DNA from: Gemmatimonadota bacterium
GTDB lineage: Bacteria; Gemmatimonadota; Gemmatimonadetes; Gemmatimonadales; Gemmatimonadaceae
Assembly: GCA_016871895.1 (NCBI GenBank)
Contig: VHBO01000003.1
Location: 58,174 to 122,173, forward strand
Direction: 5' to 3'
Length of the DNA: 64,000 nt
Within the stretch, counting starts at the first letter, position 1. The number at the start of each line of letters is the position of its first letter. The notes under the pieces are model-generated. The model was given only the letters and a program-made list of their open reading frames with translations, was not told where the DNA came from and did no database searches. The translations under genes and the position numbers were made by a program. Below are positions 38,453 to 47,538 of the stretch, piece after piece.

Positions 38453-39127
38453 ATGGCGACGACCAAGCAGCAGGGCCAGAAGAAGGGTGGGAGCGGGGCG
38501 GGCGAGAAGCGCGCCTCGATGCTCCCGAAGGAGCACGCGGGGGCCGGCACGCCGGCGCCCGCGCCGCGGCTCCGCGGGCACTATGACCGCGTGATCCGCG
38601 CGCGCCTGATGCAGCAGTTCGGGTTCACGAACCCGCACCAGGTGCCGACGCTCCAGAAGATCACGTTGAATGTCGGGATGGGGGAGGCGATCAAGCAGCC
38701 CAAGGTCCTCGACGCCGTGGTCGACGAGCTCGCGACGATCACCGGCCAGAAGCCGGTGCGGACGAAGGCGAAGAAGTCGATCGCGAACTTCGGCCAGCGC
38801 GAGGGGCAGGAGATCGGCGTGGCGGTGACGCTGCGTGGCGCGCGGATGTGGGAGTTCCTCGACCGCTTCATCTCGACGGCGATCCCGCGCATCCGCGACT
38901 TCCGCGGGCTGAACACCCGGGCCTTCGACGGCCGCGGGAACTACAGCCTCGGGATCAAGGAGCAGATGATCTTCCCCGAGATCAACTACGACCTCGTGGA
39001 GCAGATCCACGGCATGGACATCACGTTCGTGACGACCACCAACCGGGACGATGTCGCGTTCGCGCTGCTGCGCGAGCTCGGGATGCCGTTCCGCGGCGAC
39101 GATAAGCCGATCGTCGTGCAGGGCTGA
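38453..39127 (+). CDS. rplE: 50S ribosomal protein L5
   Basis: 224 residues. The usual core (~180) begins at [19 protein letters not shown], preceded by a ~40-residue basic, Gly/Pro-rich extension ([18 protein letters not shown]). Blocks [18 protein letters not shown] and [20 protein letters not shown] are canonical. L5 binds 5S rRNA. Confidence 0.96.
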   Translation: MATTKQQGQKKGGSGAGEKRASMLPKEHAGAGTPAPAPRLRGHYDRVIRARLMQQFGFTNPHQVPTLQKITLNVGMGEAIKQPKVLDAVVDELATITGQKPVRTKAKKSIANFGQREGQEIGVAVTLRGARMWEFLDRFISTAIPRIRDFRGLNTRAFDGRGNYSLGIKEQMIFPEINYDLVEQIHGMDITFVTTTNRDDVAFALLRELGMPFRGDDKPIVVQG

Positions 39128-39134
39128 GGAGACC

Positions 39135-39440
39135 ATGGCCAAGAAGAGCACGATCGAGAAGAACGAGCGCCGGAAGCAGCTGGTGGCGAAGCAGGCCGCC
39201 AAGCGGAAGGCCCTGGCGGACACCGTCCGCAGTCTGAAGGTGACGGAGGAGGAGCGGCGGGCGGCGCAGGTCGCTCTGCAGAAGCTCCCCCGGAACGGGG
39301 CCGCGGCGCGCGTGCGCAACCGCTGCCAGCTGACGGGGCGCAGCCGCGCCTACATCGGCACCTTCGGGCTGAGCCGTATCGCGTTCCGGGAGCTGGCCCT
39401 GCAGGGGCTCATCCCCGGCGTGCGGAAGGCGAGCTGGTAG
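39135..39440 (+). CDS. rpsN: 30S ribosomal protein S14 (zinc-free type)
   Basis: 101 residues from the ATG at 39135, which has GAGGAG upstream. Core block [20 protein letters not shown] has only one Cys, so this is the long C-minus S14 and not the short zinc form, although the L33 in this window is the zinc form. Confidence 0.95.
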   Translation: MAKKSTIEKNERRKQLVAKQAAKRKALADTVRSLKVTEEERRAAQVALQKLPRNGAAARVRNRCQLTGRSRAYIGTFGLSRIAFRELALQGLIPGVRKASW

Positions 39441-39448
39441 TCCGCTGG

Positions 39449-39468
39449 CGCCGACCGTCGGGTCGGCG
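39449..39468 (+). promoter_or_regulatory. Hairpin between rpsN and rpsH
   Basis: CGCCGACC/GGTCGGCG, 8 perfect base pairs, loop GTCG, in a 138-bp spacer that is otherwise featureless. In E. coli the spc operon is regulated by S8 binding near rplE. This hairpin lies just before rpsH, but I cannot match the S8 site consensus. Confidence 0.4.
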
Positions 39469-39578
39469 TCGTAGGTCCCACACGGGGGTAGGCCCGCGCG
39501 CACGAGGCGCCGGGAACCGCTCCCATCCCTTCCTACCGGTCCGGCCCCGCCGGATACCCTAGGAGACCGAGTCCCACC

Positions 39579-39977
39579 ATGAGCATGAATGACCCGATCG
39601 CCGATATGCTCACGCGGATCCGCAATGCCGTCGCGTCACGGCATCGCCGCGTGGATGTCCCGGTGTCCAAGATGAAGGCCGAGATCGCCCGCCTGCTGCT
39701 GGAGTCCAACTTCATCAGCGGCTTCAAGACGGTCGAGACCGAGGAGGGCCGCAAGGTCCTCCGTCTCGCCCTCAAGTACGCCGGCACGACCCCGGTCATC
39801 CGGCAGCTCCAGCGCGTCTCGACCCCTGGCCTCCGGCGGTACGTCGGGGCGTCGGAGATCCCGCGCGTCCGCAACGGCCTCGGCGTCGCGATCCTCAGCA
39901 CCTCGCAGGGGCTGATGACCGACCGGCAGGCCCGCTCCGCTCGTACGGGCGGCGAACTCATCGCCCTCGTCTGGTAA
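39579..39977 (+). CDS. rpsH: 30S ribosomal protein S8
   Basis: 132 residues, beginning MSMNDPIADMLTRIRNAVAS. C-terminal block GLGVAILSTSQGLMTDRQAR is the 16S-binding signature. AGGAGA lies upstream of the ATG. Confidence 0.97.
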   Translation: MSMNDPIADMLTRIRNAVASRHRRVDVPVSKMKAEIARLLLESNFISGFKTVETEEGRKVLRLALKYAGTTPVIRQLQRVSTPGLRRYVGASEIPRVRNGLGVAILSTSQGLMTDRQARSARTGGELIALVW

Positions 39978-39987
39978 GGAGCCGCTC

Positions 39988-40530
39988 ATGTCGCGAATCG
40001 GAAAGATGCCGGTGACGATCCCGGCGGGTGTGACGGTCACGGTGGGTGCGGGGAACGTCGTCTCGGTGAAGGGCCCCAAGGGGGAGCTCTCCCGGACGAT
40101 CAACGCGGACCTCACGATCACGATCGAGGGGAGCACGCTGACGGTCACGCGGCCGTCGGACGAGCCGACCCACAAGTCGCTCCACGGCCTCTCGCGGACC
40201 CTTATCGCCAACATGGTCGAGGGGTGCGCGAAGGGGTACGTGAAGCAGCTGGAGATCACGGGCGTCGGCTTCAAGGCCGAGCCGAAGCCGTTCGGGCTGC
40301 AGCTGGCGCTGGGCTTCTCGCACCAGATCCAGTACAAGGCGCCGGCGGGGATCACGCTGACCGCGCCGCAGCCGACGCAGGTCGTGATCGCGGGACCGGA
40401 CAAGGAGAAGGTCGGGCAGGTGGCCGCGGAGATCCGCAGCCTCCGTCCCCCCGAGCCGTACAAGGGGAAGGGGATCAAGTACGCGGGTGAGGTCATCCGC
40501 CGGAAGGCCGGCAAGGCCGGGGGCAAGTAA
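39988..40530 (+). CDS. rplF: 50S ribosomal protein L6
   Basis: 180 residues, beginning [20 protein letters not shown]. Blocks [12 protein letters not shown] and [20 protein letters not shown] are canonical. The TAA overlaps the rplR ATG. Confidence 0.97.
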   Translation: MSRIGKMPVTIPAGVTVTVGAGNVVSVKGPKGELSRTINADLTITIEGSTLTVTRPSDEPTHKSLHGLSRTLIANMVEGCAKGYVKQLEITGVGFKAEPKPFGLQLALGFSHQIQYKAPAGITLTAPQPTQVVIAGPDKEKVGQVAAEIRSLRPPEPYKGKGIKYAGEVIRRKAGKAGGK

Positions 40531-40886
40531 TGCCAGGGAAGCGTGTACCGAAGGGACGGGCGGCGCTCCGGGCGCGGCGGCACGTCCGCGTGCGGGCGAA
40601 GGTCTCCGGCACGGCCGAGAGGCCGCGGCTGGTTGTGTTCCGCTCGCTGAAGCATATGACCGTGCAGCTCGTCGACGACGTGCGGCACCACACCCTGCTG
40701 ACCGTGACCGACGCCGGGCTGACCGGGAAGAAGTCGGAGAAGTCGGCCGAGGTGGGGAAGCGGGTGGCAGCGCAGGCGAAGGCGGCGGGGATCACGACGG
40801 TCGTGTTCGACCGCGCCGGGTACCAGTATCACGGCCGCGTGAAGGCGGTGGCCGACGGAGCCCGCGAAGGCGGGCTGGAGTTCTGA
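40530..40886 (+). CDS. rplR: 50S ribosomal protein L18
   Basis: 118 residues. Blocks [20 protein letters not shown] and [20 protein letters not shown] identify this 5S rRNA-binding protein. Start overlaps the rplF stop (TAATG). Confidence 0.96.
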   Translation: MPGKRVPKGRAALRARRHVRVRAKVSGTAERPRLVVFRSLKHMTVQLVDDVRHHTLLTVTDAGLTGKKSEKSAEVGKRVAAQAKAAGITTVVFDRAGYQYHGRVKAVADGAREGGLEF

Positions 40887-40887
40887 C

Positions 40888-41589
40888 ATGGCTGAACAGA
40901 CTGGTGGGATGGGGGCGCCCGGCGGGCGCCGGGGTGGTCCGGGCGGCGGCCGCGGTCGTGGCGGTCCGGGCGGCGGACGTGGCGGGCCGGGCGCCGGTCG
41001 GAGCGGCCCGGGCGGCCGCGACGGCGCGCGTGGCGGGCGTGATGGCGGCCGTGGCGGCTCCCCGATGCAGGATCGCGAGGGCTCGGATCTCGTCGAGAAC
41101 GTGATCGCGATCAACCGCGTGGCCAAGGTCGTGAAGGGCGGCCGGCGGTTCTCCTTCAATGCGCTCGTCGCCGTCGGCGACGGGCAGGGGAAGGTCGGGA
41201 TCGCGACTGGCAAGGCGAATGAGGTCTCGGAGGCGGTCCGCAAGGCCGTCGACGGCGCCCGTCGCAAGATGATCTCGATCCCGATGACGGGTGCGACGAT
41301 CCCGCACGAGATCGTCGGGAAGCACGGCGCGGGTGAGGTGTTGATGAAGCCCGCCGCGCCGGGTGCTGGTGTCATCGCGGGTGGCGCGGTTCGCGCCGTC
41401 CTCGAGTGCGCCGGGATCCACGACATCCTCACGAAATCCCTCGGCTCCACGAACGCGCACAACATGGTGCTCGCGGCGCTGGACGGCCTCAAGAACCTCA
41501 CGACTGTCGAGCAGATCGCGCGCGAGCGCGGCGTCGAGGTCGCGTCGCTACCGTACCGGTCGCGGGCCAAGTCGAAGGAGGCCGTGTAA
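40888..41589 (+). CDS. rpsE: 30S ribosomal protein S5 with Gly/Arg-rich N-terminus
   Basis: 233 residues. The core starts near residue 62 ([20 protein letters not shown]) and is normal ([17 protein letters not shown], then [16 protein letters not shown]). The first ~58 residues are almost only Gly, Arg and Pro with repeated GGRGGPG-like units, as in RGG-box RNA-binding tails. Typical S5 is ~165 residues. Confidence 0.96.
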   Translation: MAEQTGGMGAPGGRRGGPGGGRGRGGPGGGRGGPGAGRSGPGGRDGARGGRDGGRGGSPMQDREGSDLVENVIAINRVAKVVKGGRRFSFNALVAVGDGQGKVGIATGKANEVSEAVRKAVDGARRKMISIPMTGATIPHEIVGKHGAGEVLMKPAAPGAGVIAGGAVRAVLECAGIHDILTKSLGSTNAHNMVLAALDGLKNLTTVEQIARERGVEVASLPYRSRAKSKEAV

Positions 41590-41841
41590 ATGCCGCGGAC
41601 CTTTGTGTGGCACCCCGGAAAGGGGCCCAAGACCACTGCGCCGAACACCCTCACGGAGGGGAAGGTGCGGATCACGCAGAAGCGGTCCGGCATCGGCCAG
41701 ACCGCGCGGATGAACGCCACCCTGCAGGCCCTCGGCCTGCGTCACCACCAGGCGTCCGTCGTGCATCAGGATTCGCCGGCGCTGCGCGGGATGATCAAGC
41801 GCGTCCGGCACCTCGTGGACGTCACGCCGGTGGAGGAATGA
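41590..41841 (+). CDS. rpmD: 50S ribosomal protein L30
   Basis: 83 residues. The L30 fold is VRITQKRSGIGQTARMNATL plus LGLRHHQASVVHQDSPALRG. A ~24-residue N-terminal extension exceeds the usual ~60 residues. It begins directly after the rpsE stop; an internal start is possible but no good ribosome binding site is seen there. Confidence 0.92.
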   Translation: MPRTFVWHPGKGPKTTAPNTLTEGKVRITQKRSGIGQTARMNATLQALGLRHHQASVVHQDSPALRGMIKRVRHLVDVTPVEE

Positions 41842-41845
41842 TCGA

Positions 41846-42307
41846 ATGAGCGACGAGAAGATCACGCTGCACACTCTGGCGCGCACGCCGGGGTCGCACC
41901 GGAACCGCAAGCGCCTCGGGCGCGGCCCGGGCTCGGGCACCGGCAAGACGTCGGGCAAAGGCCACAAGGGCATCAAGGCCCGCGCCGGTCACCACGGCCC
42001 GGGCGGCAATAAGCCGCACTTCGAGGGCGGCCAGATGCCGCTCACGCGGCGCGTGCCGAAGCGCGGCTTCACGAATCCGTTCCGTGAGACCGCCCAGGTG
42101 GTCGGCCTCGACGACCTCGCCCGCGTGAGCGGCGCCGAGATCACCGTCGAGACGCTCGCCGCGGTCGGGCTCGTCTCGGCGTCGAAGGGCCCGGTCAAGC
42201 TCCTCGCCAACGGCAGCATCGACCGCGCGGTCACGGTCCGGGGCCTCAAGGTCTCCGGCGCCGCCCGTGAGGCGATCGTCGCCGCCGGCGGCAGCGTCGA
42301 GGGCTGA
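41846..42307 (+). CDS. rplO: 50S ribosomal protein L15
   Basis: 153 residues. Basic N-terminal blocks GSHRNRKRLGRGPGSGTGKT and GGQMPLTRRVPKRGF are typical. Its C-terminal domain ends AREAIVAAGGSVEG. The secY ATG starts one base after the stop codon. Confidence 0.96.
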   Translation: MSDEKITLHTLARTPGSHRNRKRLGRGPGSGTGKTSGKGHKGIKARAGHHGPGGNKPHFEGGQMPLTRRVPKRGFTNPFRETAQVVGLDDLARVSGAEITVETLAAVGLVSASKGPVKLLANGSIDRAVTVRGLKVSGAAREAIVAAGGSVEG

Positions 42308-42308
42308 G

Positions 42309-43643
42309 ATGGCACAGGCGAACCCGCTCGGCGCCCTCGGCGGCATCCGGAGCGTCCCGGAGCTCTGGCAGAAGATCACCTTCACCTTCCTCTGCCTGCT
42401 CGTCTACCGCGTCGGCTCGCACGTGACCGTGCCGGGCGTGGACGTGAACGCGATGATCGCGTTCTTCCAGCAGAACCAGGGGGGCGGGCTCCTCGGGCTC
42501 TACGACCTCTTCGTCGGCGGGAACCTCTCGCGGTCGACGGTCTTCGCCCTCGGCATCATGCCGTACATCTCGGCCTCGATCTTCATGCAGATCGGCGCCG
42601 CGGTCATCCCGACGCTCGACAAGATGCAGAAGGACGAGGAGGGTCGGAAGCGCATCAATCAGTGGACGCGCTACGCCACCGTCGGCCTCGCGGCGATCCA
42701 GGGGTACGGCTACGCCCTCTTCACCGCGGGCGTGCAGGGCGCCGTCGTGCGCCCCGGCACCGCCTTCACGCTCCAGATGGTGCTCTTCCTCACGACGGGC
42801 GCGCTCTTCGTGATGTGGCTCGGCGAGCAGATCACCGAGCGGGGCCTCGGCAACGGCGCCTCCCTCCTGATCTTCTTCTCGATCGTCGAGCGCTTCCTTC
42901 CGGGGATCCGTGATGCGTTCGGCTTCCTGAGCACCGGGGCCGTCTCGCTCCTCTCGCTCCTCGCGATGACCGCGGTGATGCTCGGCGTCGTCGCCGGCGT
43001 CGTCGCGATCACCCTCGCCGCCCGCCGGATCGCGATCCAGATCCCGCAGCGCACGATGGCGAAGGGTCGGCAGCGCGAGGCCGCGAAGAACTTCATCCCG
43101 CTCCGCCTGAACTCGGCGGGCGTGATGCCGATCATCTTCGCGCAGTCGCTCATCGTCGTCCCGGGTGCGATCGCGCAGTTCTCGGGGAACCAGTCGCTCG
43201 CGAACGTCGCGGATTACCTCGCGCCGGGCACCTGGGCGTACTTCCTCCTCTCGGCGATCCTCATCGTCTTCTTCACCTACTTCTACACCGCCATCATCTT
43301 CAATCCAGCGGACGTGGCGGAGAACCTGAAGAAGCAGGGCGGCTTCATCCCTGGGATCAAGCCGGGCTCGAAGACCGCCGAGCACATCCAGGACGTGGTC
43401 ACCCGCATCACCCTCCCGGGCGCGATCTTCCTCACGTTCATCGCGCTCCTCCCGGTCTGGCTCGCCGACGTCTTCGACGTGCCCTTCCAGTTCGGTGGGA
43501 CCTCGCTGCTCATCGTCGTCGGCGTTGCGCTCGACACGATGGCGCAGGTGCAGCAGCATCTCCTGCTCCGGAAGTACGACGGCTTCATGAAGAAGGGTCG
43601 GGTCCGCTTCCGCGGGCGGGGCGTGCCGACCGGCGGGTTCTGA
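42309..43643 (+). CDS. secY: Preprotein translocase subunit SecY
   Basis: 444 residues, ten transmembrane helices. Conserved blocks: the plug/TM2 region GLYDLFVGGNLSRSTVFALG and GIMPYISASIFMQI, the cytoplasmic loop PLRLNSAGVMPIIFAQSL, and the C-terminal block RGRGVPTGGF. It forms the channel with SecE (11424). The ATG was chosen because it restores the normal N-terminus. Confidence 0.97.
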   Translation: MAQANPLGALGGIRSVPELWQKITFTFLCLLVYRVGSHVTVPGVDVNAMIAFFQQNQGGGLLGLYDLFVGGNLSRSTVFALGIMPYISASIFMQIGAAVIPTLDKMQKDEEGRKRINQWTRYATVGLAAIQGYGYALFTAGVQGAVVRPGTAFTLQMVLFLTTGALFVMWLGEQITERGLGNGASLLIFFSIVERFLPGIRDAFGFLSTGAVSLLSLLAMTAVMLGVVAGVVAITLAARRIAIQIPQRTMAKGRQREAAKNFIPLRLNSAGVMPIIFAQSLIVVPGAIAQFSGNQSLANVADYLAPGTWAYFLLSAILIVFFTYFYTAIIFNPADVAENLKKQGGFIPGIKPGSKTAEHIQDVVTRITLPGAIFLTFIALLPVWLADVFDVPFQFGGTSLLIVVGVALDTMAQVQQHLLLRKYDGFMKKGRVRFRGRGVPTGGF

Positions 43644-43647
43644 CGAC

Positions 43648-44286
43648 GTGATCGTCGTCCTCCTCGGTCCGCCGGGCGCCGGCAAGGGGACGCAGGGGGA
43701 GCGGATCGCCGCGACCCTCCGCGTCCCCAAGCTCGCTACGGGCGACGTGCTCCGCGCAGCGGTCCGTGAGGGGACCCCCCTCGGCCTCGAGGCCAAGGCG
43801 GCGATGGACCGCGGGGACCTCGTCCCCGATGCCGTCATCCTTGGGATCATCCAGGACACCCTCGGTCAGCCCGCGTACGCCGCGGGCGCGATCCTCGACG
43901 GCGTCGTGCGCACCGTCGCGCAGGCCGAGGGGCTCGGCACGGCGACCGCAGCGCTCGGGAAGCGGGTGGATGTCGTCCTCGTCTTCGACATCGCCGACGA
44001 GGTCCTCGTCGCTCGGCTCTCGGGTCGGACCTCCTGCGACAAGACCAACAAGCCGTTCACGGGGCAGGCCCCGGGCGCTCCGTGCCCCGACGGGTGCGGC
44101 GGCACGCTCATCCGTCGACCGGATGACGAGCCCGACGCCATCCGGAACCGCCTCCGCGTCTATCAGGCGCAGACGGCCCCGGTCCTCGACTGGTACGTGG
44201 CGCAGGGCGCCAATGTGCGGCGCATCGACGCCGTCGGCGACTTCGATGCCGTGACGGTGCGCGCGCTCGCCGCCGTCCGCGCGTGA
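43648..44286 (+). CDS. adk: Adenylate kinase, atypical LID and core motifs
   Basis: 212 residues from a GTG at 43648. P-loop LLGPPGAGKGTQ and LATGDVLRAAVREGTPLG are normal. Two departures are visible. The usual DGFPRT block reads DGVVRT, keeping the Arg. The LID region keeps only three cysteines (SCDK, APCPDGCGG) rather than the C-x2-C pairs of zinc-type enzymes, and its RRPDDEPDAIRNRL end is normal. It interconverts ATP plus AMP with two ADP. The 3' end overlaps map (GTGA). Confidence 0.92.
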   Translation: MIVVLLGPPGAGKGTQGERIAATLRVPKLATGDVLRAAVREGTPLGLEAKAAMDRGDLVPDAVILGIIQDTLGQPAYAAGAILDGVVRTVAQAEGLGTATAALGKRVDVVLVFDIADEVLVARLSGRTSCDKTNKPFTGQAPGAPCPDGCGGTLIRRPDDEPDAIRNRLRVYQAQTAPVLDWYVAQGANVRRIDAVGDFDAVTVRALAAVRA

Positions 44287-45035
44287 TCCAGCTCAAGAGC
44301 CCACGCGAGATCGAGGTGATGGCGGCAGGGGGGCGGATCCTCGGCGCCACCCACCGCCACATCCAGTCCGCCATCGCCCCCGGCATCAGCACGGGGGAGC
44401 TCGACGCGATGGTCGAGGCCTTCATCCGCGGGCAGGGCGCCGTCCCCTCATTCAAAGGGCTCTACGGCTTCCCCGCCTCCGCCTGCATCTCGATCAACGA
44501 CGAGATCGTGCACGGGATTCCGTCCCCGACGCGGATCCTGCGCGCGGGAGACATCGTGACGGTCGACATCGGCGTGCATCACGGCGGCTTCCACACCGAC
44601 TCGGCGTGGACCTATGCCGTCGACGCGATCCCACCGGAGACGCAGCGCCTCCTCGACGTCACGGAGCGCTCGCTCCACGCGGGGATCGCCGCCGCCACCC
44701 TCGGCAACCACATCGGGGACATCGGGCACGCGGTCGAGGAGGTCGTCGTGCGCGCCGGGTACACCGTCGTGCGTGACCTCGTGGGCCACGGGGTGGGCAC
44801 GAGCATGCACGAGGAGCCGCAGGTCCCGAACCACGGCAAGCCCAAGCGCGGGCCGAAGCTCCAGGCGGGGATGACGATCGCGATCGAGCCGATGGTGAAT
44901 GTCGGTGGGGCGGCGACGAAGACCCTCGCCGACAAGTGGACGATCGTCACCCTCGACGGCGCGCTCTCAGCGCATTTCGAGCACACGATCGCCATCACGG
45001 CCGACGGGCCGCGGATTCTCACGACGCTCGGCTGA
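44283..45035 (+). CDS. map: Methionine aminopeptidase, type I
   Basis: 250 residues, GTG start overlapping the adk stop. Metal ligands are in place: VDIGVHHGGFHTDSAW (two Asp), GHGVGTSMHEEP (His), AIEPMV (Glu) and FEHTIAIT (Glu). It removes the N-terminal Met from nascent proteins. The usual downstream genes infA-rpmJ-rpsM-rpsK-rpsD-rpoA-rplQ do not follow. Confidence 0.96.
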   Translation: MIQLKSPREIEVMAAGGRILGATHRHIQSAIAPGISTGELDAMVEAFIRGQGAVPSFKGLYGFPASACISINDEIVHGIPSPTRILRAGDIVTVDIGVHHGGFHTDSAWTYAVDAIPPETQRLLDVTERSLHAGIAAATLGNHIGDIGHAVEEVVVRAGYTVVRDLVGHGVGTSMHEEPQVPNHGKPKRGPKLQAGMTIAIEPMVNVGGAATKTLADKWTIVTLDGALSAHFEHTIAITADGPRILTTLG

Positions 45036-45046
45036 TTCCCGCCGCC

Positions 45047-45097
45047 CGGTCCCGCAGATCGGGGACCGGTGCCGCCGCGGTCGGCATCGCCGACCGC
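45047..45097. terminator. Hairpins between convergent map and ftcD
   Basis: CGGTCCC/GGGACCG (45047-45053 with 45062-45068) and GCGGTCGGC/GCCGACCGC with loop ATC (45077-45097, 9 perfect pairs). They lie in the 69-bp gap between converging genes and could end transcription in both directions, although neither strand shows a U-run. Confidence 0.5.
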
Positions 45098-45104
45098 CGA
45101 TCCT

Positions 45105-46625
45105 TCACCCGAGTTGCGCCTCCACTGCGGCACGCGCCCGCGCGGCATCGGCCGCGCAGCGCGCCACCAACCGCTCCGCTTCCTCCGCGAGCGGCGCCCC
45201 CGCCGCCCGGTCCGGCATCGCCACCACGTTGATGCGAACGTTGTACACCGCGCCGCGGCACGCCGCCTCGGCGAGGAGCGCGGCAACGCCGGCATCGCTC
45301 GCGGCGTTGGTGTTGCCGTGCTCCGCCGCGAAGGCAGCGAGCGCCGCCACCTCGGCGCAGCAGCGCGCCGTCTCGAGCGGGGTCGTCGCCGCATCGACGA
45401 GGGCGCGCTGGATCGCCGTGTCGCGCGCGGTCGCCTGCTCCGGCGTGTCCTTCGGGAGCTGGTAGGCCCCCGAGACCGTCGCGTAGGCGGCGGCGTCCTC
45501 CACGCGAAGCGCGTCGAGGCGGCGCACCAGCGCCGCGGCCTGGAGTGCCCGTTCCTTCATCTCCGCCTCGACGGCGGCGTATTTCTTCCGGCCGACGGTG
45601 AGCCCCGCGACCATCTGCGCGAGGGCGGCGCCGAGGGCACCGGCGAGTGCGGCGACCGACCCGCCGCCCGGCACCGGCGCGGAGGAGGCGACCGTCGCGA
45701 GGAAGCCGGTGAGCGACTCACCTCCGGCGGCAGCGCTGCGGACCTGCCGCTCGAGCACGAGGTCCGGGGAGTAGGTCCGCCACCGCAGGTGCCGAGCCGC
45801 CGCCTCGAAGAGTGCGCGCTCGGGGACGAGCCCGACGACCTCGCTCCAGGTGGGAGTCACCCCCTGCGCTTCGGCCTCCATCTTCACCATCTCGTAGGCG
45901 CGATGTAGTGGCGTGGCGTCGAGGTCGACGAGGTTCATCGAGACCTGGGCCTGCCCATCCACTTCGAGTCCGAGCCCCTTCACGCCCTTGAGTCCGCCCG
46001 AGGAGCTGCGGACCGCCTTCGCGACCGCCTTCGCGACGGGGAGGTTGGCTTTGTCGCCGAGGTAGACGTTGAAGGCGACGAGGAAGGGGCGCGCCCCGAT
46101 GACGGTGGCGCCCGCGGTCGGATGGATTGCGTTCGGGCCGAAGTCGGGGACGCGGTTCGGGTTGGTGCCGAGCTCCGTGCGGGCGAGCTCGAACTCGCCG
46201 CGTCGGATGTCGGCGAGGTTCACGCGGTCGGGGCGCGTCGCCGCGCGCTCGTAGCAGAAGACGGGGATGCCGAGTTCGCGTCCTACGCGCTCGCCGGCGG
46301 TGCGCGCGAGGACGATGCAGTCTTCCATCGACGTCCCCTCGAGCGGGATGAAGGGGCAGACGTCGGTCGCGCCGATGCGCGGATGCTCGCCGGTGTGGGT
46401 CGTAAGGTCGATCAGCTCGGCCGCCTTCGCGATCCCGGCGAAGGCCGCATCGCTGGCGGTGGCGAGGGGCGCCACGAAGGTCACGACGGTGCGGTTGTGC
46501 GAGGCGTCGCTCGAGACGTCGAGGATCACGACGCCGTCGATCGCGGCGATGGCGTCACGGATGGCGGCGATGACCTCAGGGCGGCGGCCTTCGGAGAAGT
46601 TCGGGACGCATTCGACGAGGGACAT
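45105..46625 (-). CDS. ftcD: Bifunctional glutamate formiminotransferase / formimidoyl-THF cyclodeaminase
   Basis: 506 residues. The N-terminal ~300 match formiminotransferase (starts MSLVECVPNFSEGRRPEVIA; THTGEHPRIGATDVCPFIPL holds the catalytic His). The C-terminal ~190 match cyclodeaminase (SAPVPGGGSVAALAGALGAA). The fused form is like the vertebrate enzyme. It transfers the formimino group from formiminoglutamate (histidine breakdown) to tetrahydrofolate and cyclises it to methenyl-THF. No hut genes adjoin. It lies 56 bp downstream of the IMPase gene on the same strand. Confidence 0.93.
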   Translation of the reverse strand: MSLVECVPNFSEGRRPEVIAAIRDAIAAIDGVVILDVSSDASHNRTVVTFVAPLATASDAAFAGIAKAAELIDLTTHTGEHPRIGATDVCPFIPLEGTSMEDCIVLARTAGERVGRELGIPVFCYERAATRPDRVNLADIRRGEFELARTELGTNPNRVPDFGPNAIHPTAGATVIGARPFLVAFNVYLGDKANLPVAKAVAKAVRSSSGGLKGVKGLGLEVDGQAQVSMNLVDLDATPLHRAYEMVKMEAEAQGVTPTWSEVVGLVPERALFEAAARHLRWRTYSPDLVLERQVRSAAAGGESLTGFLATVASSAPVPGGGSVAALAGALGAALAQMVAGLTVGRKKYAAVEAEMKERALQAAALVRRLDALRVEDAAAYATVSGAYQLPKDTPEQATARDTAIQRALVDAATTPLETARCCAEVAALAAFAAEHGNTNAASDAGVAALLAEAACRGAVYNVRINVVAMPDRAAGAPLAEEAERLVARCAADAARARAAVEAQLG

Positions 46626-46681
46626 ACGAGCTCAGGCGGGAGGTGAACCGACGGGAGAGGGGAGGTGTCGGGCGAGCCGCG

Positions 46682-47515
46682 TCAGCGGTCGTGCGGCGGG
46701 TCGTACTGTGGGTCGCGCAGGCGATCGCGCAGCCAGCGGTGCATCACCGGATTCCCCGCGAGGACGCTGCTCGGCTGCGTCGGATCCAGCGGGTCGCCCT
46801 CGACCGTGGAGACGATGCCGCCGGCCTCGGTGACGAGGAGCATCCCCGCGGCGAAGTCCCACGGTGCGAGCTTCGCTTCCCAAAAGGCCTCGAAGCGGCC
46901 CGCGGCGACACTCGCGAGGTCGAGGCTCGCGGCGCCGGCGCGTCGGACATCCGGGACCCCCGAGATCACGCGCGCCAGCTGCCGCTGGTACACGGGGAGG
47001 TCGTGCGGGTCCTTGGCGGGGAATCCAGAGCCGATGAGGGCGCGCGGTGGGTCGGTGATGGTGGAGACGCGGCAGGGGCGGCCATCGACGAGGGCGCCAC
47101 CGCCGAGGGTTGCGGTGCAGCGTTCGTTCCGCGGCACGTGGAGGACCACGGCGGCGACGGGTTGGCCCGCGTCGAGCACACTGATGGAGACCGCATACTC
47201 CGGGAAGCCGTGCAGGAAATTCGTGGTCCCATCCAGCGGATCGATCACCACGCAGTGCCCCTGCCGCGCCTCGGCGCCGGCGCTCGACGCCGTTTCCTCG
47301 GCGAGGAGCGCAACGCCTGGGAGGGCGGGACGGAGGATGGTGAGGATCGCCGCCTCGGTGCGGAGGTCAACCTCGGAGACGAAGTCGCCCGGCCCCTTGG
47401 ACTGCCAGTCGATCGTCCCGAGGCGGCTCGCCCCCTCGCGGATGATCGCGGCCCCCGCCTCGGCGGCCCCCGTGATCAGGCCGAGGAGCGCGTCACGCTC
47501 CTGTTGAATGCCCAT
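46682..47515 (-). CDS. Inositol monophosphatase family protein
   Basis: 277 residues from the ATG at 47515. Metal and substrate motifs: GDFVSEVDLRTEAAI, LLAEET, IDPLDGTTNFLHGFPEYAVS and the C-terminal WDFAAGMLLVTEAGG. The family hydrolyses inositol phosphates, 3'-phosphoadenosine phosphates or fructose bisphosphate, so the exact substrate is open; SuhB-type is closest by length. Divergent from trpS, whose -35 lies inside the first codons of this gene. Confidence 0.9.
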   Translation of the reverse strand: MGIQQERDALLGLITGAAEAGAAIIREGASRLGTIDWQSKGPGDFVSEVDLRTEAAILTILRPALPGVALLAEETASSAGAEARQGHCVVIDPLDGTTNFLHGFPEYAVSISVLDAGQPVAAVVLHVPRNERCTATLGGGALVDGRPCRVSTITDPPRALIGSGFPAKDPHDLPVYQRQLARVISGVPDVRRAGAASLDLASVAAGRFEAFWEAKLAPWDFAAGMLLVTEAGGIVSTVEGDPLDPTQPSSVLAGNPVMHRWLRDRLRDPQYDPPHDR

Positions 47516-47532
47516 TGGTCGTCCCGTACCTT
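47504..47532 (+). promoter_or_regulatory. Promoter of trpS
   Basis: TTGAAT (47504-47509), 17-bp spacer, TACCTT (47527-47532). The expected transcription start falls on or next to the trpS ATG at 47539, so trpS mRNA would be leaderless. The -35 overlaps the 5' end of the divergent IMPase gene. Confidence 0.65.
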
Positions 47533-47538
47533 CAGGTG

